A stretch of DNA of 64,000 bases from Hirsutella rhossiliensis (lineage: Eukaryota > Ascomycota > Sordariomycetes > Hypocreales > Ophiocordycipitaceae), in the NCBI RefSeq assembly GCF_020360975.1, contig NW_025408667.1:8928001-8992000 (forward strand). Reading direction: 5' to 3'. The position numbers were made by a program, and so were the translations under genes. The stretch's first letter is position 1. Each line of letters starts with the position of its first letter. Positions 55,440-64,000 of the stretch are shown here, piece by piece. A model generated the notes under the pieces. The model made no database searches. It saw only the letters and a list, made by a program, of their open reading frames with translations, and was not told the DNA's origin.

Positions 55440-56880
55440 CGTTACTTAATTAATAGCTTCTATACTATTAAGCCTATACTACTAGCTCTACCCTACCCTT
55501 TCCTATTAATCGTGCTAGCCTTACTAGCCTTATTATCCCTATGCCTATTAGCTTAGGTAGCCGGAACCGGGCTTTATACTTATTAGCTAGCTAGCCGTTT
55601 AAATAAGTGCGCGACTTATTATATACGCCCCTAAGTAGCTAGCGGCCGGCCTAGACCTACGTAAGCCTTAGGTTGCTTATCCCCTCGGCCTTAAGCAGCC
55701 TTCTCTACCTAGGGGTATATAAGGTAGTATCCCCCTTATCCTCCTTCCTTTCTTTCTCCTCCTTCTTTAACTATAGTAGTAGTAGTAATAAGTAAGTTCC
55801 GCTTTACTTAAGGCGTTAGTTCGTTCCTAGCTATAGAGGCCTCTTTATTAATATATACTTATAATAGTAGCTATAGTAGTAATAATAGCCTTAATAATAA
55901 TAACTTTAACTAGTAAGTTCTCCGCCCTATAAAGTAGGAGGCAATAATTTATAATACTAACTTCCGCGATAGATATATCTACCTCCCCTTCCCCCGCTTC
56001 CTCTTTCTTAGAGCGTATAGAGTTATTTATCGACGCTATACTAAGCACGGCCGACGATAGCTCTACTATAACCGCTACTCTTACCCGCGCCCCCGCGACC
56101 GCGCCTACTAGCGCCGCTTCTACCTCTACTACGCTAGCCGCCCTTACGTTACCCTTTTATATAATAACGCTATCCCCGCTACTAGCTATAACGCCCGGCC
56201 CCTCTACCTTTACCTCCGCCTCTACTACCCCTATAAGTTTACTACCTAGCGAGCGTAGTAGCTGTTTTCCGCTAACCTCTTAAAGTATAAACGCTAAGTA
56301 TAGGCCGGAGCCGCCCGCGCGGCCCCCTATATACGGTGCGCGTCGTAGGAGCTCCCTTACGCTAACTAAGTTAGGCGCCGCCGTAGCGGTAGTTATTACT
56401 AATATACGTATACTAGCCGCGCCTATAAGGCGGCGCCTCCTATTTTACTTACTATAGCGTCGGCTTAGAAGGCCGGCGCGTATAGGTAGGTATAGGGGGC
56501 TACTAAGAAGCGCCTTACCGCTGCCGCCGCCGCCTACTATAATCTCCGCGCCCTTAAGCGCTAGGGCCTTATCCTTAAGTAAGTTCCTCTCTTCTAGCTC
56601 TTTTACTTCCGCTACTAACTCTCTTAGTACTAGGAATACTATCTCTATCGCCTTATTAGCGGTCCTCTTAGCTATGCCCGCCGCCGCCCCCGCCGCTATT
56701 ACTAGCTAGGCCCCCTTATTCCTAGAGCCCCTAGAGCCGCCGCTACCGCTAACTAGCTCGCGGGCCTAGAAGGCCGCCTAAGCGCCTTAGAGAGCGCCGC
56801 CGCCGCTAATAAGGTAGAGGAGGACGATAAGGATAAAGATAAGGACGATAATAAGGATAAGAAGTAGGTCTAGGTAGTTT
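55440..56880 (+). pseudogene. antisense reading frame of chromovirus E
   Basis: On the plus strand, opposite to pol, a Ser/Thr/Ala/Pro-rich frame from about 56055 continues for some 250 codons with only a few RIP-type stops. It passes through RPPIYGARRRSSLTLTKLGA, IRRRLLFYLL, RRPARIGRYRGLLRSALPL and a proline run. A neighbouring frame ends in QLAGLEGRLSALESAAAANK followed by EED/KDKD repeats near 56815-56870, so a frameshift or a second exon is likely between them. B has the matching frame on its own antisense strand. The product is not recognised. Possibly a transmembrane segment lies in the LLAVLLAMPAAAPAA region near 56660. Confidence 0.5.
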
Positions 56881-57059
56881 AAGGGCTCTACCTTAAAATA
56901 AACGCTATTTTTATCTCCGCTTATATTATTACGCTTATATTATTATAACTACTTACTTTACTTTACTTACTTTATAGTCCTAGCCTAGGCTACTATTAAT
57001 AGTCTATTAGTTTATTATTCTTATTTATTATTCTAAATAAAGCTTTAAACTTATTAAAG

Positions 57060-60000
57060 GCTATAGTTCCTATAAACTTATATATAGGTTCCTATATAAG
57101 GTTAAGATACCCGCGCTACTTAATAAGGACCTCCTAGTATTTCCCCCTACTAACCTTTTTCTAGCGCGCAGCCTATATCTCTTTAACCTTAAACTTATCC
57201 TCTCCCTTTACCTTAATTATAAGCGGTTAAGCGTCCGCTACTTCTTATTTAAGTAGCGGGTTAAAAGAGGCTCTATAAAAAAGGTCTATATTAATCTTAT
57301 TATAGACCCTTATTAAGAGACTATTAAGCTCTATAACCTATAAGCTAATAACCCTTTATACTATAAACTTCGCGTATAGCTAGTTAAGCTTCTTCTTTAG
57401 CTATACTAACTTATAGTTATAGAGGTCTAGCTATACCTTATCTCTTACTATAAACCTATTTACTAGGGCCCTAGTCTTATTAGCGTGCCGCTTTTAATCT
57501 TACGCTATAGCGGCTATCGCGGATTAATAATAATCCGTAGTCTCTTATAGCTTTTATATAAATATAGAGGCACGGCCCTTTAGTAACGAATTACTATACT
57601 ACTCCGCTACTATATCTATAGTAAAAGGAACTAATAAAGGTAGTTTAAAGCTATATATTATAAAGAAAGGGGCTATCTTAATAAAGGTATATAGTTTACT
57701 ATTTAACGTAAGTTAGGCCGCGGGGAGCTAACGGTCTTAGTCTACTTAATTATAGGCTATAATAGCCTATAAGTAAGCCTACGCCTCTTAGTTAACCCTC
57801 TTAGGCCTTTTATTAGTCTATAAGTAATATACTATACTAAGTAGCTATATAATTTAAAGTAGCTAGTATAAGTACTACTAAAAGCGGCTAGTCTAATTCG
57901 ATCCCCTATCGCTTATAATAAAAGCTAGCTAGCTATATAAGCGAGCTTAGTACTATAAGAAGCGCTTTATATAGGACTTTATATCTATAAATAGTATCGG
58001 CTTTAATACTATAGACTTACTAAGTCGGTCCTTAATTACTTATATATAGCGGTTACCGCCCTCTATAAGTTAGAGGTCTATTATAAAGTCTATCTATATA
58101 TACGTATAGAACTAGTCGGGTACTAGAAGCTACTTAAGTAGCCCCTTAAGCTATACCCTTTAAATCTTAGTATAGCTATAGATATCGTAGTTATAAAGGA
58201 AGCGGCGAATATAGTACTATAGGAGGGGCTAGTAGAAATCCCTTATAAGTCCTACTACTATGCCCTGCCTACCTAGGTAGCCTATAATACTAGAGTTATA
58301 GATAAGCTAAACTAGCTTCCCTTAAAGCTTATTCCGTTTATCTAGCTCCGGCGGTCTATCCTTCTCCCTAGCTTCTATAGTATATAGCGCGCCCGGTACT
58401 TATAGTCTCCCCTATTAATATAGATGCCCCTATAGGTCGATATAATAGTTAGCTACTTATACCTTTAGCTTTAGCTTTAGATTAAGGCGTTAAGCGCCGG
58501 ACTTAATAGCGCGGCGCACGCTCTTATATATATAGTCTAGAGATAATATCCTATCTTATAAGCGCTAGAGGACCTTATTATAAAACACCTACGCTATACG
58601 CGCCCTTAGGCTAGTCTATCCCTCCTCGCTAGGCTAAGGTAAAGGTATAAGGGAAGGCTTATCTATTAGCGCCGCGCCTTTCTTTAATAAGGAAGCTCCT
58701 ATATAAGTCTATAGCGCTTTTTATAGGATAAGCTATAGATCCTAGGCCTTAATATCTACTCCCGTTAGCTAGTCTTAATCCCTTTAAGAAAGCGTATCTA
58801 GGACTATAGAGTCCCGCCTTAACTAGTACTTAATTAAGAAGTTAAAGTATAAGAGATACTCCGCTTAGCGGGCTTACCGTTCTAAGAGGTATTAGCGGGT
58901 TATAAAGTACTTAAGATTCCTATAGTCTATAAGAACCTCGAGGCTCTTATAGCTTTAGAGCTCTGCTTACTATTACTTAAGGTAGCTAATAATCGCTAGT
59001 ATCTCCTTATTATAAATAGCGTAATTCCGCTTTACTAAGGTTAGCTTATAAGAGTAGAACGCTATTAGTTACTTCCGCTTATCTACCTCTTAAGAGAGCG
59101 TTCCTTTAAGTGCCTCGCCGCTATAGTCTACTTCGACTAATATAGACTAGTTAAAGTCTTACTAAAGTAGTACTAAGGCCTATAAGAATAGGTCCTTAAG
59201 TATATAGAACGCTCTTTCTTATATAGGCCCTTAATAAAAAGCGGTCTATTTCCTAGTAATCTTATTTAAGGGACTTATAATATAAGAGAAGCCCTTAATA
59301 AATATCTTATAATAGTTCGCGAACCTAAGGAAGCTCTATATACCCGTCTACGTAGTTAGGGCCGCTTAGTCCTAGATCGCCTAGATCTTTATAGGATCTA
59401 CTTATATACCTACGCTTATATAAATAATAAAGCCTAGGTACTTAACCCTCTTAACCCTAAATTCGTACTTATTTAGGTCGAGGTAGAGCCTATAAAGTTA
59501 AAAGCGCTCTAAGACCCTCTATACTTTCTATATATAGTCCTTATAAGAGCCGCTCGTATAAATAAGGATATTATCTATATATATATAGGCGAACTTATTA
59601 AGGAAGTCCTAAAGTATATTATTAATATAATACTAGAAGGTAGTAAGCGCTCTTAAGAAGCTAAAGGGCGTTATAAGCTACTTAAATAAGCCGTAGCGTA
59701 TATAGAACGCTATCTTTTACTTATTACCCTTTAAGATCTATACCTTATAAAACGCTTATTTTATATCTAGCTTTATAAACTACTTTACCTTTAAAAGGTT
59801 ATAGAGTATATCCGAGATTAAGGGTAAGGGGTAGCGGTCTAGCCTTATAATTATATTTAGAGCCCTATAGTTATAATAGAACTATATCCCGCCCCTTAGT
59901 TTATATATAAATAGGACTAGCGCTCTTACTTTAGAGCTACTTACTTAAATAAAACCCTTATCTAAGAGGTCCTTTAGTATCTTCTTTAGTACTAGTAGCT

Positions 60001-60300
60001 CTACGTATAATATACTATATAGCGGTCTAAACGGTATAGGTAGTTCCTACCCCTTTTTATTAGTATAGAGTATAATCTTATAGTCTACCCCTAGCTTATA
60101 TAGGTTAAGCTTATCTGCTTCTTAGGACTTAAATAGTAGTAGGAGGTCGTAAAAGCGCTTTAGTATCTATTACTATAGCTTAGAGGGCGACTTTAGCTTC
60201 TTTATTTAAAGGGCCTTATCGATATCCGCTAAGCTAACTATATAGACCGCTATATTAGCCGCTACCTAGCCTTACCCCCGCTCTTCCTATCGTACGGTTC
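57060..60300 (-). pseudogene. pol of chromovirus E: RT, RNase H, integrase, chromodomain
   Basis: Minus strand, from right to left: reverse transcriptase at about 60010-59450 (GFIQVSSSKVRALVLFI, YNYRALNIII, YIYIDNILIY for YxDD at about 59590-59557). RNase H is at about 59240-58880 (FYSYKLTLVKRNYAIYNKE). Integrase follows to about 57250. The chromodomain at about 57190-57070 reads VLIKxRGYLNLIxEPIYKFIG, with the aromatic-cage Trp codons now TAG. It is collinear with B pol. Stops are nearly all RIP-type. Confidence 0.85.
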
Positions 60301-61993
60301 TTATAAAGATAGAGGTAAGGACTTTTTATACTAAGTATAAAGCTTATACGCTTAGTCCTATACTTATAGAACTATCGTTATAGTAGACCTACTATTATAT
60401 AGGCCTAAACTATAGCTTCCTTTAGTATAGAACCGAGTATAACTCTATATATAATAACTAGGGTTTCCTAAGGATTAAGGGAAATTCTAGTTAAGGGATT
60501 ATATAGGCTATAATAAGCTTATAGCAACCGTCGACCTTTATAGCTAGCTATATAATACCCCTAATTACCATACCCTCTATTACGCCTAAGGCGCCCTTTA
60601 CTCGCCTTAGGGCGATCTTTTTTACTAGTACTTATATCTCTTATATAAGCGCCTTATTAACTACGGCGTAGTACTAATAGCCCTTATTTATAAGGGTAGT
60701 AATAGGTAAGGAGTTATTAATTATAACTTATATTAAAGTAGGCTCCTCTTCTATATAGGCGGATAATTCCTCCTTCTCTCTTACTAGTACTAGTAATTAA
60801 GGCTCTAGAGCCTATCTTTACTCCGGAGCTACTCTTTTTCCTCTAGGACTAAGGGGGCGGAGTCCTCCTTATCGTTGAAGGCAAGGAGCGGTTCTATCTT
60901 TACTACTTAAACCGCTATAGGCCGCTTAGCTAAAAGGAAGGGGTATTTTAATATAAAGTACATAGATATTTTATAACGTAGGTAGCGGCCGTTAGCCTTC
61001 CTCTTCTTAATTTCCTCGCTCGTTACTTACTTCGCCCGCTACTTAGAGTACGGGGCGGTATAGGGGGTAGTCGACGGCGTCTTCTTACCGCGTTTAGCCC
61101 GGTCTATATAGGTAGCCGATATTAAGGTATCCCTATCTATATCGATAGCCGGTTATTTATCTTATAAAGGGGCGGTAATCCTATCGCCGCTATATAGCGT
61201 ATACTTATAGAGCTTCTAGAAACGTAGCGTTTATTTATAGCCCTAAGCTACCTTTATTAACTAGCTTACGTACTTACTATAGTTAGTAGGTATAATTATA
61301 GGGATAGGTAGCTCTTATAGGGCTAGCGTAATCGAATTCTATAGCTATATAAGCTTACGCTATCTTCCTATACTATAGTCCCCGCTACCCATAAGAGCGT
61401 CTCTTTAAAATTAAGAAAGAATTCGCTAAAGGTTTATTTATCTCTTTACTTAAGGGTCTATAGCCTATCTTACGCCTTCTCCCGCTCCTATACGTTGCTA
61501 AACGTATATATAAGGTATTAGAAGAAGTCTTATAGGTCGCGTCTACCCCTAGGGCCGCCCTTATCCTAGAATCTAAAGATCTACTATATCTAGGGCTCTA
61601 GTAGTATATAGAGGAGCGAATACCACGCTATATCGCAATAGCTATTTAAGCCCTATTTCTTATTAGTTATAAACTTTATCTATAGCTAGCTAAGGAAGAA
61701 GTAAAAGGACTCTAGCTTACCGTCCTAAGTTAGCTAAGGGAGCGGCTTTTATATTAGTAGTATCGCCGCTATAACTAGCGTTATAGAGGTTATAGGGGTT
61801 AAAGCTAGTCTCGTAGACGGCTCCCTTAGTATAGCGAGAACCTTATCCTTCTCGCTAGCCGTCGCGCTTTTAATCGCTTCTAGGATAGCTACGATACTTC
61901 CTATCTATCTAAGGAGGGGCGGAGTACTTCCTTAAGGGAGAGGCGCCCTCTTTAAAGAGATATCTATTAGATCTATTAGTTAATAGCTTATAC
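60301..61993 (-). pseudogene. gag and protease region of chromovirus E
   Basis: By position between the 5' LTR and RT this is gag/protease. No zinc knuckle or protease triad could be named in the RIP-altered frames. Segments of higher GC content remain (around 60990-61150 and 61850-61950). B's equivalent lies outside the window, so no comparison is possible. Confidence 0.5.
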
Positions 61994-62179
61994 TATTACG
62001 GAGTAAGTAAAAGTATAAGCGTAGGTGCTATCTATAAGATAATATTAATAAGCGATATAAAGCTCTCTTATACGCGGCTAGCCTATATATATATATATAG
62101 GATCCGGCCCTTTATATATAACTATATAGCTTAGGCTATAGCCTAAGCCTATAACTTATAATAGTTAAAGACTCTTATA
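61994..62179 (-). repeat. 5' LTR of chromovirus E
   Basis: 186 bp. On the minus strand it starts TATAAGAGTCTTTAAC and ends TACTCCGTAATA, the RIP forms of TG...CA. Confidence 0.92.
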
Positions 62180-62498
62180 GCTATATCTTTTTTATAATAG
62201 TTATAAGCTTAGGCGGAGGGGTTACCCTTCTAGGAACTTCTTAGTAACTATATATATACTTCTTCTAGCTAGCTTAGCGCGTACTACTTAAAAGGAATAA
62301 GGTTTAAGTCTCGCTAAAGTAATTACGCGGTATTAATATAGGGCCTACTTATATAAAAATTCCCTTTATAGTCTAGGATATCTAGGTATCCTAGGACGAA
62401 TTAACCTAGTATCTTTAAGGGGGTATATCGTATACTCTATATATATTAATTAACGCTATCGCTTATATTTAATAAGCGGCTATATCTTTTTTATAATA

Positions 62499-62713
62499 GT
62501 AGTAAGAACTATAATATAAAAAGATAGTATAAAGCTTATATAGTTAAAGAACTTAATTATACTAGCTTTATAAGAGCTACTTATCCTTATAATTATACTT
62601 ACTAACTATAGTAAGTATATAAGCTAGTTAATAAAGGTAGTATAGAGCTATAAGTAAACGCTATATTTTTAAAAGGTTTATATATATATAATCTATAATA
62701 GTAGTCTTATTAC
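62499..62713. other. AT-rich spacer, nothing recognised
   Basis: Between TRIM F and copia-4; RIP-type composition, no repeat or frame identified. Confidence 0.4.
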
Positions 62714-64000
62714 TATTATAAAGTATAGCTTAATTTATATTCTTAGAGATATCCTATAATAAGAGGGACCTAAGAAGTTAAAAAAAAAGGTATTAAAGAA
62801 GGAGCTAAAAAGAGGTATAGAGAGTAAGGTAAGGGTAAGAAAGGAAGTAAAAGTAGTAATAGCTTCTTATAAAGGTTATAAGAAATAAAATAAATATACT
62901 AGTAATAGCTAGAAAGGAAGGGGAAAAACTAAAAGAAAGATTAGTAGTTAAAAGGATATTAATAGCCCCTTTAAGTAAGATCTTTTTTATTAATTAAGAT
63001 ATTAAATAGGTATAAAAAGGGGCGTTAAATAAAAGAAAAATAGATAATTAAAGTAATATAATAATTACTCCCTTACTATAATTACTACCCTTATAAGAAT
63101 TAAATATCTCTACCTTACCTATCTAACCCCTTACTTTTAATTTTACCTTTATATATTTTTATATACTTTTTATATACTTTTTATATTTCCTTTTATAAGA
63201 GTTATAAGCTTAGGAGAAATAGAATCCCTATACCTTTTAGCTATTAAAAAAGGTACCTTTATTATATTTTTTATAGCTTCCTTTTACCCCTCTTACTAAA
63301 AAAGCCGATTTATAACTAACCTTTTAACCCCTTCTCTTATAATAATATCGAAAAATAACTCTACTACCTCTATAGTCTATAAAACGATTCTTATAAAGCC
63401 CTAAGATTAAGATAAGTAGGTAAAGGAGCTATAAGCTTATCTAAATAGAACTATTTATAATTTAGTCTCCTTTAATAAGTAGGACCCTTTTAAGCCCCCT
63501 CTTTATCTTAGGAGCCTTAATACTATCTTTAATAGCTACTATAGTCCTAGCCCTAGCTCTACCTTTTACTCTAGGCCTAGTCCTATTAGTTTATCTACCC
63601 TAACTAGTCCCTTAATAGACCTTTTAGTCTATTAGTCGAAAATTTAAGGAACTAGTTAAAATCGAACCTTATTAAAATTAGTAATAAGGGGTAAAAAGGG
63701 AGGGTTTTTAAGTAGACCTTTTAGATTAAGATAAGGATTCGTTAAAGAAATAAAAGACTAAATAAAATAGCTACCTAGCTTATAAATCTTTAGGCTATTA
63801 GTTATTATAATACTAATAAGTCTTTAAGAAAAACTAACTTAAAGGAGTTAACTTATTAAAAAGGCTATAAGAAATAGTATAATAGTCTTTTAAAGAGGAC
63901 CCCTTATTATAAAAAAAGATAGATAAGATTTAGGTTACTAAGAAATAATAACTAGCGCTACTACTATAAATTTAAGGAAAAACCGTTAGTATAGTAAATC
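62714..64000 (+). mobile_element. copia-4, left end (continues beyond window)
   Basis: 487-bp 5' LTR (62714-63200), starting TATTATAAAG and ending TTTTATAAGA, then the PBS GTTATAAGCTTAGG at 63201 and the gag leader and gag start collinear with copia-1 15000-16450. A segment of several hundred bases equivalent to about 15310-15930 of copia-1 is missing near 63512. RIP is among the heaviest in the window. Confidence 0.88.

Larger units (their letters stand above)
55227..62179 (-). mobile_element. Ty3/gypsy chromovirus E, full length, same family as B
   Basis: A 6953-bp minus-strand element with short 186-bp LTRs (55227-55412 and 61994-62179) and the perfect target duplication GCTAT (55222-55226 and 62180-62184), inserted in the left LTR of TRIM F. 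Gag-pol runs from right to left. The 1.6-kb region between chromodomain and left LTR is GC-richer and carries a plus-strand frame. Members B and E share RT and chromodomain sequence but differ from A/C/D in LTR length and sequence. Confidence 0.92.
55169..62498 (+). mobile_element. TRIM element F (372 bp), split by chromovirus E
   Basis: With chromovirus E removed (55227-62179 plus one GCTAT), this is a miniature LTR element: 73-bp left LTR (55169-55226 plus 62185-62199), PBS GTTATAAGCTTAGGCGG at 62200-62216, 226 bp of internal sequence, purine tract AAGGGGGTA at 62417-62425, and 73-bp right LTR (62426-62498). The target duplication is ATAGT (55164-55168) and GTAGT (62499-62503), one RIP-type change apart. 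The LTR starts TATTRTATACTC or TATCGTATACTC, the RIP form of TGTCG, and ends TATAATA, the RIP form of CGCGACA, as in the TRIM within copia-2. No coding capacity. Confidence 0.8.

Noticed and set aside
55848..56048. Minus-strand open frame of 66 codons in the 3' region of chromovirus E
   Set aside because: Simple isoleucine/alanine-rich sequence without homologue in B; the plus-strand frame there is better supported.
1..64000. Centromere or subtelomere assignment
   Set aside because: AT-rich nested retroelements would fit either, but no telomeric repeat or centromere-specific array is visible, so position cannot be judged.

Overview
The window looks like a gene-free, transposon-packed chromosome segment of a filamentous ascomycete (Pezizomycotina). 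Two features point there. First, almost all of it carries the mark of repeat-induced point mutation (RIP): CpA and TpG are nearly absent, TpA is in great excess and CpG is kept, and coding relics are broken almost only by TAA/TAG where CAA, CAG or TGG would be expected. Second, the element types (chromodomain Ty3/gypsy, Ty1/copia, pogo-type, MULE, SINE) are those of such genomes. I found no intact host gene, rRNA or tRNA gene.

The layout is a stack of nested insertions, most of them datable by intact target-site duplications (TSDs). Bases 1-8360 are chromovirus A, with its left end outside the window. A holds a deleted copia element (2239-3630) and a MULE fragment (3631-4570). A sits inside an older chromovirus B (8361-8803, 10767-13875, 35836 to about 36924). 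B is also interrupted by a hardly mutated pogo-type DNA transposon (8804-10764, TA TSD) and by chromovirus C (13876-35835, TSD GCTAT). C in turn carries copia-1 (14513-20851), copia-2 on the minus strand (20954-27363), a solo copia LTR (32215-32690) and a tRNA-derived SINE (33613-34381). To the right lie a copia fragment, a deleted copia-3 (37682-42150), a long unidentified RIP-killed reading frame (42889 to about 45505), chromovirus D (47258-55089, TSD TATAG), chromovirus E on the minus strand (55227-62179, TSD GCTAT), and the start of copia-4 (62714-64000).

The most unusual content is a pair of miniature LTR retroelements (TRIM type), each under 400 bp, that look like non-autonomous partners of the copia family. 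One (F, 372 bp once E is removed) was split by chromovirus E. The other is not RIP-mutated and is embedded as one internal region plus one LTR exactly at the LTR/primer-binding-site junction of copia-2, making a retroelement chimera. TRIM and copia share their LTR termini, a purine tract of the type RAGGGGGTR, and a 17-bp primer-binding site that resembles the complement of a tRNA anticodon arm rather than of a tRNA 3' end.

A second pattern is that both chromovirus families (A/C/D and B/E) carry, between the chromodomain and the 3' LTR, a reading frame on the strand opposite to gag-pol. It is broken only by RIP-type stops and is recognisable in diverged copies.

Boundaries of LTRs, TSDs and terminal inverted repeats were read directly by comparing copies within the window. 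Protein domain calls rest on motif recognition in RIP-degraded frames and carry approximate borders.
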